From CAZYVA01 sp964650695 (GTDB lineage Bacteria; Bacillota; Clostridia; Lachnospirales; Lachnospiraceae), in NCBI GenBank assembly GCA_964650695.1, contig CAZYVA010000023.1, positions 1 to 21,750 on the forward strand: a stretch of DNA of 21,750 bases, in the 5' to 3' direction. Under the pieces are notes generated by a model. It searched no databases. It was not told the DNA's origin and saw only the letters and a list, made by a program, of their open reading frames with translations. Of this stretch, positions 1 to 7,207 are shown piece after piece (the first letter of the stretch is position 1; every line of letters begins with the position of its first letter). The position numbers and the translations under genes are program-made.

Positions 1-686
1 CTCTGTATCTCATCTTTGATATTCAACACTTGAATCTCATTGACCAGCTTACTTACCAATAATTCATAACGCTTTACCAGGTCAGTTTCTTCCAATAACT
101 CCTGAGCATCCGTATATTCAAAGGGACTATTTGCCGCTATCACATCCACCAGCGTCTGCAATCCACTCATCTGATCAATCTGTGCTGCCAGCTCCTTATT
201 AAGCTTCGGGTCCTTCATCAGATATTCCTTGAATACATCCTTTAAGCTGCGTGCCATTGCCTCATAACTTGCCTGCTTCACCGAAAAATCTGCAGAATCT
301 TCCTGCACCTCTTCTGACATGTGCTCTACATTCTCCGCATCCGGTACAATTGTAACCTCGGCTTTCAGATACGGTCCTTCTTCATCAATCGTATGTATAC
401 GGGCTCTGGCTTCCCCTACAATCAACACTCTGCTAATCTTCTTTGGCAATTTTACAATCTGTCTGATTGAAGCAATGCAGCCAATCTGATACACATCATC
501 AATTCCCGGATCCATCGTCTCTATATCTTTCTGAGCAGACAAGAATATTCTCTGATCCTCTTCCATTGCCGCCGCAATTGCCCTTATGGACTTCTCACGG
601 CTTACATCAAAATGTCTCACCATTTCTGGCAATACTGTCAATCCCCTTAACGCCACCATAGGCAGGCTCAATATCTCTTCATTCAT
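1..686 (-). CDS. lon: Lon protease, N-terminal part (cut by window edge)
   Basis: ATP-dependent serine protease of the cytoplasm that degrades misfolded and regulatory proteins. Only about 228 N-terminal residues are in the window. The reading frame is open from the ATG at 686 down to base 1. It begins MNEEILSLPMVALRGLTVLP and continues with VRHFDVSREKS, the conserved opening of the Lon substrate-binding domain; a long helical segment follows. The AAA+ ATPase and Ser-Lys protease domains would lie outside the window, so I cannot confirm that the gene is intact. The ribosome site is modest (GAGAAG just upstream). It follows clpX in the same direction, as in many Clostridia. Its base composition is clearly lower in GC than that of most of clpX and the other genes here, and its arginine codons are mostly AGA/AGG (see findings). 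Confidence 0.93.
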   Translation of the reverse strand, partial: MNEEILSLPMVALRGLTVLPEMVRHFDVSREKSIRAIAAAMEEDQRIFLSAQKDIETMDPGIDDVYQIGCIASIRQIVKLPKKISRVLIVGEARARIHTIDEEGPYLKAEVTIVPDAENVEHMSEEVQEDSADFSVKQASYEAMARSLKDVFKEYLMKDPKLNKELAAQIDQMSGLQTLVDVIAANSPFEYTDAQELLEETDLVKRYELLVSKLVNEIQVLNIKDEIQ

Positions 687-727
687 GTATCTTCTCTACT
701 AATCGAATTAAAAAGGTATATAAGAAC

Positions 728-761
728 AAGCGGGCGCCGTTATGAGCAGTCGCACCCGCTT
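728..761 (-). terminator. Hairpin between clpX and lon, likely clpX terminator
   Basis: Arms 728-737 and 752-761 pair over 10 positions around a 14-base loop. Position 735/754 is a G-U wobble in minus-strand RNA but a C-A mismatch in plus-strand RNA, so the stem is better on the minus strand. The minus-strand tail (GTTCTTAT) is only moderately U-rich. It sits 15 bases after the clpX stop, which suggests that clpX and lon are at least partly separate transcripts. Confidence 0.55.
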
Positions 762-775
762 TTTCCAGAATTTCA

Positions 776-2038
776 TTATGCACTTTCAAATTCCATCGTG
801 TCATGTCTATACACCGGCTCTCCGATTCCTTTCGCCACATTCTCTGTAATACGACATGATCTAAGTGTTTCATCCGATGGAGCCTTGTACATGATATCCA
901 TCATGATATTTTCCATAATCGCACGGAGGCCCCTCGCCCCCATTTTCCTCTTGAGCGTAGTGTCCGCGATCTCCTCCAAAGCGTCCGGATCGAAGATCAA
1001 CTGCACGCCGTCCAGTTCCAGCATCTTCTGGTATTGTTTCACCAGGGCATTCCTTGGCTCTGTCAGTATTCGGATCAAAGCGTCCTTATCCAGCATTTCC
1101 AGGGAGACCGTTACCGGCACGCGCCCCACCAGCTCAGGGATCAGCCCGAACTTGATCAAGTCCTGCGGCAAGATCTGCGAAAGCAGCACATCCACATCAT
1201 ACTCGTGCTTGGAGGCAATCTCCGCATTGAAGCCAATGGACTTACGGTCAATCCTTTTTTCTATGATTTTTTCAATTCCTTCAAACGCCCCGCCGCAGAT
1301 AAACAGGATGTTGGTCGTGTCAATCTGCATCATCTCCTGGTGTGGATGCTTACGGCCGCCCTGGGGCGGGACATTTGCGACCGTCCCTTCTATAATTTTC
1401 AGCAACGCCTGCTGGACACCCTCGCCGGAAACGTCCCTCGTGATAGACGGGTTCTCCGATTTTCTTGTAATCTTATCAATCTCATCAATGTAAATAATCC
1501 CGTACTCCGCGCGCTCAATGTTGCCATCCGCCGCCTGGATGATCTTCAAAAGGATATTTTCCACATCCTCCCCTACATAGCCGGCTTCCGTCAACGCCGT
1601 CGCATCCGCAATGGCAAATGGGACGTTCAGGATCTTTGCCAGGGACTGCGCGAGCAAGGTCTTTCCACAGCCCGTCGGCCCAAGCATCAGGATGTTGCTC
1701 TTTCCAAGCTCTACCCCCAGATCCTTATCCGCCTTGATCCTCTTATAATGATTGTAGACCGCCACCGACAGGACGATCTTCGCCTCGTCCTGCCCAACGA
1801 CATAACCATCGAGGAACGCCTTGATCTCCTCCGGTTTAATAAGGTTGATATCCGAATACCTGGAGAATTCCCTGGCTTCCTTCCTGTACCCCAGCTCCTC
1901 ATCGATAATCTCGGAACACACTTCTACGCATTCATCACAGATATACGCCCCATTCGGCCCGGCAATCAACTTGCGCACCTGCGAATGCGTCTTGCCGCAA
2001 AACAAACATCTGACCTGATCTTCGCTTTTCAACATCAT
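776..2038 (-). CDS. clpX: ATP-dependent Clp protease ATP-binding subunit ClpX
   Basis: AAA+ unfoldase that feeds substrates into ClpP. The 420 residues match the family length. Visible features: an N-terminal zinc-binding domain with Cys11, Cys14, Cys34 and Cys37; Walker A GPTGCGKT at 120-127; the pore loop GYVG at 153-156; Walker B IIYIDEID at 181-188; the IGF loop at 268-270 that docks on ClpP; and a sensor-2 region around GARGLRAI near residue 370. The start at 2038 has GGGTGAG upstream; a second ATG follows immediately and could equally serve. It lies 89 bases after clpP, consistent with a ClpXP partnership. The last 45 or so codons (776 to roughly 910) are AT-richer than the rest of the gene and resemble lon, an internal composition break discussed in the findings. 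Confidence 0.97.
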   Translation of the reverse strand: MMLKSEDQVRCLFCGKTHSQVRKLIAGPNGAYICDECVEVCSEIIDEELGYRKEAREFSRYSDINLIKPEEIKAFLDGYVVGQDEAKIVLSVAVYNHYKRIKADKDLGVELGKSNILMLGPTGCGKTLLAQSLAKILNVPFAIADATALTEAGYVGEDVENILLKIIQAADGNIERAEYGIIYIDEIDKITRKSENPSITRDVSGEGVQQALLKIIEGTVANVPPQGGRKHPHQEMMQIDTTNILFICGGAFEGIEKIIEKRIDRKSIGFNAEIASKHEYDVDVLLSQILPQDLIKFGLIPELVGRVPVTVSLEMLDKDALIRILTEPRNALVKQYQKMLELDGVQLIFDPDALEEIADTTLKRKMGARGLRAIMENIMMDIMYKAPSDETLRSCRITENVAKGIGEPVYRHDTMEFESA

Positions 2039-2100
2039 AATCTACTCACCCTTTTTGTATGCCGGATTATCCTCAGCCGGGTCTGATCTGGCATATAGCC

Positions 2101-2135
2101 AAAAAAATCCGGCCGGGACCCATTGCTTTACCGGC
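2101..2135 (-). terminator. Weak hairpin plus U7 in the clpP-clpX gap (attenuator candidate)
   Basis: On the minus strand the last codons of clpP contain GCCGG (2131-2135), which can pair with CCGGC (2112-2116); CGGA and seven T follow. The stem is only 5 bp, so termination would be partial. The segment GCCGGAT (2107-2113) can instead pair with ATCCGGC at 2061-2067, just upstream of clpX, giving a rival fold. Confidence 0.3.
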
Positions 2136-2709
2136 GCACAATCACCTCGTCTATGATACCATATTCTTTTGCTTCCTGCGCAGACATAAAATTATCGCGC
2201 TCCGTATCCTTGCAGATGACGTCATACGGCTGCCCGGTGTTGTCTGAAAGAATCTGGTTCAGCTTCTTGCGTGTCTTTAAAATATGATCCGCGACGATCC
2301 CGATTTCCGTCGCCTGCCCCTGCGCCCCACCGGAAGGCTGGTGGATCATGATCTCCGCGTTCGGGAGCGCCAGGCGTTTCCCCTTCGCCCCGCCGGAAAG
2401 GAGGAACGAGCCCATGCTCGCCGCCATGCCGATACAGATCGTCTCCACATCGCATTTAATATACTGCATCGTATCGTAAATCGCCATACCTGCCGTGACC
2501 GACCCTCCAGGGCTGTTGATATACAGATGGATATCCTTCTCCGGATCCTCCGCTTCCAGGAACAGAAGCTGCGCTACCACGATGCTCGCCGACGCATCGT
2601 GGACTTCCTCGCCCAGAAAAATGATCCGGTCCTTCAGCAGCCGGGAATAAATATCATAAGAACGCTCCCCCCGGCTCGTCTGCTCAATTACATAAGGCAC
2701 TAAACTCAT
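2128..2709 (-). CDS. clpP: ATP-dependent Clp protease proteolytic subunit ClpP
   Basis: Serine peptidase that forms the tetradecameric degradation chamber used by ClpX and other Clp ATPases. The 193 residues match the usual length. The catalytic triad is visible: Ser98 in GMAASMGS, His123 in EIMIHQPSGG and Asp172 in DTERDNF. The oxyanion-region motif NSPGGSV lies at 65-71. The N-terminus (MSLVPYVIEQTSRGERSYDI) is the canonical mature-type start, so little or no propeptide is expected. The gene begins 18 bases after the tig stop, with GGAGGGAGAAAC before the ATG, so tig and clpP are very probably co-transcribed. A single copy is seen here; any paralogue would be elsewhere. Confidence 0.98.
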   Translation of the reverse strand: MSLVPYVIEQTSRGERSYDIYSRLLKDRIIFLGEEVHDASASIVVAQLLFLEAEDPEKDIHLYINSPGGSVTAGMAIYDTMQYIKCDVETICIGMAASMGSFLLSGGAKGKRLALPNAEIMIHQPSGGAQGQATEIGIVADHILKTRKKLNQILSDNTGQPYDVICKDTERDNFMSAQEAKEYGIIDEVIVRR

Positions 2710-2727
2710 GTTTCTCCCTCCAGTCCA

Positions 2728-4014
2728 CTATTTTTCCACAGCGTTTTCCCGCAGGAAAGTCACGGCTTCCTGCACCGCCATATCTTCCTTCATCTGTTTT
2801 TTTTCGGTCTCATGCATGTTTTCTTTCAGCGTGGCCGCCTCCATGCGGTAACTCTTTGCCATCTTTTCAATCTCTTCATCCAGCTTTTCATCGCTGATCT
2901 CGATGCCCTCCGCCTTTGCGACCGCTTCCAGGACCAGGCGTGTCTCTATCCTCTTGACGGTCTGGGTGCGCATCTGCGCCTCCAGCCCTTCCTTGTCCAT
3001 GCCGGAAAACTGAAGGTACTGCTCCATCGTCATGCCCTGGTATCCAAGACGCTGCGTAAAGTCCCTCATCGCCTGCTCGAACTGCAGGTCTACCATCGCT
3101 TCAGGGATCTCATAGGATGCGTTGGCAACTGCTTTTTCCACCGCTTCATCTTCCTGTTTCCGGTTCTTTTCCGACTCTTTCTGTTTTTCCAGTTTTTCCT
3201 TTACATCCGCCCGGTACTCTTCCAACGTGTCAAATTCCGACACCTCGGATGCAAATTCATCGTCGATCTCCGGGAGTTCCTTTACTTTTATCTCATGTAC
3301 TTTGCATCGGAACACGGCTTCCTTCCCCTGAAGCTCCTTGGCATGGTAATCCTCTGGAAAGGTCACCTCGATCTCCTTCTCCTCATTGGAGGAAACGCCG
3401 ACAAGCTGCTCCTCAAAGCCCGGAATGAACGAGCCGGAACCGATAGTGAGCGCGTAGTTCTCACCCTTGCCGCCGTCAAAAGCCTTTCCATCTATGAATC
3501 CCTCAAAATCAAGGACAACCTCATCGCCATCCTGGGCTGCGCGGTCCTCTACCACGATGGTTCTCGCGTTCTTCTCCGCTTCCTCCCGGATCCTGGACTC
3601 CACCTCTTCCGCCGTCACTTCCAACGGGACTTTCCCAACCTCAAGGCCCTTGTATGCGCCTAGCGCCACCTCAGGCTTGATTGCAACCTCGGCGGTGAAA
3701 ATGAACGGCTTGCCCTTTTCTATCTGGACGATATCGATCTCCGGCCTGGAGACAATATCATACGCACACTCGTCATACGCGTCCGCGTATGCCTTCGCGA
3801 TCAGCTCATTTGCCGCATCCTCATAAAAGACCTCGCTCCCGTACATCTTTTCGATCATCTGGCGCGGGACCTTGCCCTTACGGAACCCCGGAAGGCTGAT
3901 TTTGTTTCTTTGCTTCATGTATGCGTTTTGGATCGCTTTTTCCAAATCACTGGCGGGAACTTCAATGGTAAGCTTCGCCATGTTTTTCTCTAATTTTTCC
4001 ACCTGTACATTCAT
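2728..4014 (-). CDS. tig: Trigger factor, ribosome-associated chaperone/prolyl isomerase
   Basis: Binds at the ribosome exit tunnel and helps nascent chains fold. From the ATG at 4014 it is 428 residues, the family length. The ribosome-binding signature GFRKGKVP lies at 43-50. A central FKBP-type isomerase domain follows (around GDEVVLDFEGFIDGKAF), then a long Lys/Glu-rich helical C-terminal chaperone domain. I chose the 4014 start because MNVQVEKLEKNMAKLTIEV is the conserved beginning and AGGAGG lies 11 bases before it. The ATG at 4023 is only 2 bases from that Shine-Dalgarno, and the frame open back to 4080 runs through a leader hairpin. It is followed closely by clpP, giving a folding/degradation operon. 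Confidence 0.97.
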   Translation of the reverse strand: MNVQVEKLEKNMAKLTIEVPASDLEKAIQNAYMKQRNKISLPGFRKGKVPRQMIEKMYGSEVFYEDAANELIAKAYADAYDECAYDIVSRPEIDIVQIEKGKPFIFTAEVAIKPEVALGAYKGLEVGKVPLEVTAEEVESRIREEAEKNARTIVVEDRAAQDGDEVVLDFEGFIDGKAFDGGKGENYALTIGSGSFIPGFEEQLVGVSSNEEKEIEVTFPEDYHAKELQGKEAVFRCKVHEIKVKELPEIDDEFASEVSEFDTLEEYRADVKEKLEKQKESEKNRKQEDEAVEKAVANASYEIPEAMVDLQFEQAMRDFTQRLGYQGMTMEQYLQFSGMDKEGLEAQMRTQTVKRIETRLVLEAVAKAEGIEISDEKLDEEIEKMAKSYRMEAATLKENMHETEKKQMKEDMAVQEAVTFLRENAVEK

Positions 4015-4038
4015 CTGACCCATTTCCTCCTCATCCCA

Positions 4039-4065
4039 CCCGTCCATTTGCAGCCGCAAAACGGG
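4039..4065 (-). promoter_or_regulatory. Stem-loop in the tig leader
   Basis: Arms CCCGT (4039-4043) plus TTTGC (4047-4051) pair with GCAAA (4056-4060) plus ACGGG (4061-4065): 10 pairs, a 4-base loop and a 3-base bulge. In the transcript it ends just before the AGGAGG that serves tig. It has no U-tract, so a leader structure affecting stability or translation is likelier than a terminator. Its function is not known from sequence. Confidence 0.45.
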
Positions 4066-4090
4066 CCTACTTCTTTGCACTCACCAAATC

Positions 4091-4099
4091 AGTATAACA
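4091..4099 (-). promoter_or_regulatory. Extended -10 promoter for tig-clpP
   Basis: On the minus strand TGTTATACT is a TGn extended -10 with TATACT (5/6 to consensus). The -35 is poor (TGGATA at 17 bp), as is common with extended -10 elements. Predicted transcription begins near 4084, giving a leader of about 70 bases. No terminator is visible between the upstream lipoprotein stop (4132) and this site. Confidence 0.5.
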
Positions 4100-4131
4100 T
4101 AAACGATTTCAAATATCCAGTATAATAATGA

Positions 4132-5157
4132 TTATTTCGCCGCTTTTGCATACTGCACCGTGACCAATTCCCTGTAAGGCGCCCGTTTTTCCAGTTCCCC
4201 CGCTGATTCCAGGATATCCTGGAGAAGTTCAAAACCATCCTGTTCAAACACAAGATCCTCCTTCCACGTATCCTGCGCATAATAGCGGGATACAATCGTA
4301 GTGATGGTTGCCAGATCGGTTTCCTGGAACTGGGGAGCGATCACCCCGGCAATCTCTTCCGGGCTGTGGCTTCGCACATAATCCATGCCCTTCTGCAGTG
4401 CGTTCGTAAAACCCTGGATGGTGGCGCCGTTCTTTTCAAGATAACTTTTTTTCGCCGAGAACGCGGTGTACGGGACATAGCCGCTGTCCGTTCCGAGAGA
4501 AGCCACGACATAGCCGTCCCCCTGTTTTTCCAGGGCAGTCGCGGAAGGTTCAAACTCAACGCTGAAATCTCCCTGGCCTCCAGAAAATGCCGCAGCGGTA
4601 GACCCAAAATCGATGTTCTGGTCAATATTTACATCCTTTTGCGGGTCAATGCCTTGCTGTTTCAAAATATATTCAAATACCATCTCCGGCATACCGCCTT
4701 TCCTTCCACCCAGCACCTCTTTCCCTTTCAGGTCTTCCCATTGGAAATCCGCTGTCTTCTCCCTTGCTACAAGGAAATTCCCTGCCCTCTGGGTCAACTG
4801 GGCAAAATTCACGACATAATCTTCCGCCCCTTCATTGTAAGTGTATATGGACGCCTCCGAACCCATAAAGCCAATATCCGCGCTGCCGGAAATCACCGCC
4901 GTCATCGTCTTATCCGCGCCAAACCCGGTATCGATCCGCAATTGGATCCCTTCTTTCAAAAAATAGCCCTCCTCTACCGCCACGTAGAGCGGCGCGTAAA
5001 AAACAGAATGCGCGACTTCATTTAACACCACTTTTTTAGGTTCCGTTTTCTCCCCGGCTGTTTTTTTGGTTTTGTCTTCCTTTGAGCCTCCGCATCCGGT
5101 CAGTATGGCAACGGCAAAAAACGCCAAAAGCATACATGGAAAAAAGCTCTTTTTCAT
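4132..5157 (-). CDS. ABC transporter substrate-binding lipoprotein, NMT1/SsuA-like
   Basis: Extracytoplasmic solute-binding protein, probably membrane-anchored, that would capture a small molecule for an ABC importer. From the ATG at 5157 (AGGGGGG 8 bases upstream) it is 341 residues. A signal peptide with Lys2-Lys3 and a hydrophobic core ends in the lipobox LTGC, with the lipidated Cys at 22, followed by a Lys/Thr-rich linker. The mature part has the NMT1/THI5/SsuA pattern: AHSVFYAPLYVAVEEGYF near the start, then GFGADKTMTAVISGSADIGF and LKGKEVLGGRKGGMPE. The ligand cannot be read from the sequence; sulfonates, pyrimidine or thiamine precursors, or other organic ions are known for relatives. 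No permease or ATPase gene adjoins it, and no TPP-riboswitch-like sequence was seen upstream. It may serve a transporter encoded elsewhere. Confidence 0.85.
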   Translation of the reverse strand: MKKSFFPCMLLAFFAVAILTGCGGSKEDKTKKTAGEKTEPKKVVLNEVAHSVFYAPLYVAVEEGYFLKEGIQLRIDTGFGADKTMTAVISGSADIGFMGSEASIYTYNEGAEDYVVNFAQLTQRAGNFLVAREKTADFQWEDLKGKEVLGGRKGGMPEMVFEYILKQQGIDPQKDVNIDQNIDFGSTAAAFSGGQGDFSVEFEPSATALEKQGDGYVVASLGTDSGYVPYTAFSAKKSYLEKNGATIQGFTNALQKGMDYVRSHSPEEIAGVIAPQFQETDLATITTIVSRYYAQDTWKEDLVFEQDGFELLQDILESAGELEKRAPYRELVTVQYAKAAK

Positions 5158-5259
5158 TGAAAATCCCCCCTGACTTTGTCTGCGTACCCCAAACACATCC
5201 CGCGGCCCTACCGTACCCGGCCTGCCGTATGGATATTTTGAAGTACAATTTCCAGCATC

Positions 5260-5322
5260 TACATCGAATCATGAACAACTGGCATCCTTCGTGATTGAAC
5301 GAGTTCTTTCATTTTCGATGTA
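5260..5322. repeat. 9-bp inverted repeat upstream of the lipoprotein gene
   Basis: TACATCGAA (5260-5268) and TTCGATGTA (5314-5322) are perfect inverted copies separated by 45 bases. The outer arm adjoins a possible minus-strand -10, TATATT at 5325-5330, which lacks a convincing -35. It could be an operator pair or the base of a leader stem. Inner bases also pair weakly (AACT with AGTT, CGT with ACG). Confidence 0.45.
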
Positions 5323-5416
5323 CTAATATATGCGCAAAATCAGGGTGCGTGCCTGTATGTGGGAAGGATCCGGGCTTCTTCCCGCAACGCCGGCGTCGTC
5401 CAAGGCCGCAGACAGA

Positions 5417-5471
5417 CAACGGGGAAAGGGGCCCGCCTGCTTACAGGAAACTCCTTTCCCCGTTGTTTTTC
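5417..5471. terminator. Strong hairpin, bidirectional terminator after the kinase gene
   Basis: A perfect 13-bp stem: CAACGGGGAAAGG (5417-5429) with its complement (5453-5465). On the minus strand it follows the fructokinase stop at once, with the moderately U-rich tail TCTGTCTG. On the plus strand the tail is better (TTTTTCTT), although no plus-strand gene precedes it. Confidence 0.8.
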
Positions 5472-6455
5472 TTAAAATGATGGGCCGCGCCCGCCTTGCC
5501 GGAGCATATCCTCTACCTCTTCCCGCCCCGGCATAACTTTAAGCGCCCCTTTCCTTGTCGTGACCAGGGAGGCGGCAGCATTGGCAAACCGCAGCATTTC
5601 ACTCAGGTTTTCCTCCGTCAGGCCGGAAAGCCCGCGCTCCAAAATACCATTCAGCACACAAGCGCAAAAAGTATCGCCCGCCCCCGTCGTCTCAATCGTA
5701 TGTTCATTCAGGAACGGCCCTTCCTCTACCCTGAGCCCTTGATAATAAGCCCTGCTTCCGTCCTTGCCCATGGATAGAAGGATCAATGGTATCCGATAAG
5801 TCTCCTGGAGCTTTTGGATCCCCTTGTCAAAATCCAACTCACCCGTAAACCACTGGAGCTCATTATCCGAGATTTTTAAAATATCGCATTGGGACAGTCC
5901 GAACGCGATCCGTTCATGCGCCTCTTCAAGCGTGCGCCAGAGGGGTTCCCTCAGATTCGGGTCAAAAGACAAGATACACCCGCTTTCTTTCGCGATCCGG
6001 ATGGCTTTTTGCGTTGCTTTCCGGCATGTCTCATGCGTCATGGAAAGGGAACCAAAATGGAACACTTTTGAATGCCGGATGGTGTCTGCATCTATTTCCT
6101 CTTCCCTTAAATTCATATCCGCCCCGGGATCCCGGTAAAACGAAAAATCCCTCTCGCCGTCCTCATAAGTATGGACAAACGCCAGCGTCGTATGCACATC
6201 CCTGTCCAGAAACAGGTTTTCCGTGGCAATCCCGATCTTCCCCACTTCCTCTTTCAGATGGCGTCCGAGGAAATCATCCCCCACCTTTCCAATAAAAGCT
6301 GTCTTTTTCCCAAGCCTGGCAAGCATGGCAAGCACATTGCATGGCGCGCCGCCCGGATTGGCCTCGAACATATAGTTTCCCTGTGCGCTGGTTCCATTTT
6401 GCGTAAAATCAACCAAAAGCTCGCCCAATGCCGTTACGTCATATTTTTTATCCAT
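5472..6455 (-). CDS. PfkB-family carbohydrate kinase, probable fructokinase
   Basis: Cytoplasmic sugar kinase of the ribokinase/PfkB fold; the closest resemblance is to ScrK-type fructokinases (fructose + ATP to fructose-6-phosphate). The 327 residues are typical. The N-terminal PfkB signature region is NPGGAPCNV (33-41) with KVGDDFLG after it. FDPNLREPLW (164-173) is characteristic of the fructokinase branch. The C-terminal signature ETTGAGDTF (255-263) carries the catalytic base Asp261. The start at 6455 has AAGGAAGGA upstream. It begins 23 bases after the carD-like gene, so the two probably share a transcript, and a strong terminator follows. No sucrose hydrolase or sugar transporter is adjacent, so the substrate assignment is by family resemblance only. 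Confidence 0.88.
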   Translation of the reverse strand: MDKKYDVTALGELLVDFTQNGTSAQGNYMFEANPGGAPCNVLAMLARLGKKTAFIGKVGDDFLGRHLKEEVGKIGIATENLFLDRDVHTTLAFVHTYEDGERDFSFYRDPGADMNLREEEIDADTIRHSKVFHFGSLSMTHETCRKATQKAIRIAKESGCILSFDPNLREPLWRTLEEAHERIAFGLSQCDILKISDNELQWFTGELDFDKGIQKLQETYRIPLILLSMGKDGSRAYYQGLRVEEGPFLNEHTIETTGAGDTFCACVLNGILERGLSGLTEENLSEMLRFANAAASLVTTRKGALKVMPGREEVEDMLRQGGRGPSF

Positions 6456-6478
6456 ATCCTATCCTTCCTTCCGCCGCA

Positions 6479-6976
6479 TTACGCCATCCGCTTTTTGATA
6501 TATTTCTTCAGTTCATCTCTTGGCATTTCCAACGCCACGGACAATTCGCCCAGCAAAAATTTTTCTGCGCTGCCCAGGTAACGGTCGTCGATATTGATCA
6601 CTTTTTTCCCCGCGCGGACCCTTTCCTGTTTCCGGCCGTAGGATGTCTTGATCAGGGCGATCCAGGACTGGCATTGGTTCTTGAACAATGCTTCCTTGTA
6701 AAAGTTTTCCCGCTTCTTTTCATCTCCGATAACCAGCTCCTTGATCAACGGCATACTCTGGATAAGCTCTTTCGCTTCCTGCGGGCTGATGACTTTCCGA
6801 AGCTGCTCTTCTTTTCCGTCTACAGGCATATAAAGCGTGCCCCCTTCATTGTAAACCGGTTTCAAGGTGTAATACTGCTTGTTTTTATCCGAGCAGCGCA
6901 TATCCAGTTTCCCAATATCCGCGACAACACAGACGCCTTCCTTGTAATGGACGACTTGATCCCCGATTTTAAACAT
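6479..6976 (-). CDS. CarD-family transcriptional regulator
   Basis: CarD/CdnL proteins bind the RNA polymerase beta subunit and DNA near the -10 region and tune open-complex formation. The start at 6976 (MFKIGDQVVHYKEGVC) has the classic N-terminal Tudor-like RNAP-interaction sequence and a strong AGGAGGAGGTT ribosome site. From there it is 165 residues, as expected. Residues through YYTLKPVYNEGGTLYMPVD complete the CarD/TRCF-like domain. The rest is a helical, basic DNA-binding half ending in LKKYIKKRMA. The frame is open back to an ATG at 7015, but the added residues look unlike the family. It lies 23 bases before the fructokinase-like gene, an unusual partner. Global rather than local control is expected of this family. 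Confidence 0.88.
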   Translation of the reverse strand: MFKIGDQVVHYKEGVCVVADIGKLDMRCSDKNKQYYTLKPVYNEGGTLYMPVDGKEEQLRKVISPQEAKELIQSMPLIKELVIGDEKKRENFYKEALFKNQCQSWIALIKTSYGRKQERVRAGKKVINIDDRYLGSAEKFLLGELSVALEMPRDELKKYIKKRMA

Positions 6977-7014
6977 AACCTCCTCCTGTTCCTGCATCAC
7001 ACCACCAAATACCA

Positions 7015-7194
7015 TTATGCTATGCCAGCCGTCAACCCTTCCATTTGCCTGACGCCCTGTTTTCGGTCAGAAAGAAAAAAGGCATACAACCCAACCGCGA
7101 CCCTTCGCTTATAGGTTATACGCCAGCCATTCTTGTACGCGGCTGTCCACAGCAGCCCACGCGTTACATCTATGAAGTTTTTCTGTGCTGACAT
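7015..7194 (-). CDS. Possible small protein in the carD leader
   Basis: A 59-codon frame starting MSAQKNFIDVTRG, preceded by AAGGAAAGG. It is rich in Arg, Lys and aromatic residues. Its stop TAA overlaps an ATG in frame with carD (TAATG). I do not recognise the product. Against it: the predicted start site of the promoter at 7208-7213 would leave only about 7 untranslated bases and cut into the ribosome site, and it uses several codons that are rare here (ATA, AGG, CGA). It may be only untranslated leader. Confidence 0.25.
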   Translation of the reverse strand: MSAQKNFIDVTRGLLWTAAYKNGWRITYKRRVAVGLYAFFLSDRKQGVRQMEGLTAGIA

Positions 7195-7207
7195 AACCTT
7201 TCCTTTT

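Larger units (their letters stand above)
5158..5471. other. 314-base gap between the kinase and the lipoprotein gene
   Basis: No credible gene. It holds the strong hairpin at 5417-5465, a weak minus-strand -10 (TATATT, 5325-5330) and a 9-bp inverted repeat (5260-5268/5314-5322). Short open frames on the plus strand run through the hairpin and have no family resemblance. Confidence 0.7.

Noticed and set aside
1034..2086. 350-codon plus-strand open frame opposite clpX
   Set aside because: It runs antisense through a fully conserved clpX with motif-level identity; GC-rich third positions commonly leave such open shadows. No family resemblance.
2728..4080. Longer trigger factor starting at 4080
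   Set aside because: The extra 22 residues are unlike the family, cover the leader hairpin, and have no ribosome site; 4014 fits better.
5158..5330. TPP riboswitch upstream of the NMT1-like lipoprotein
   Set aside because: Looked for the conserved CTGAGA and ACCTGATCTGGATAATGCC-type elements; neither is present.
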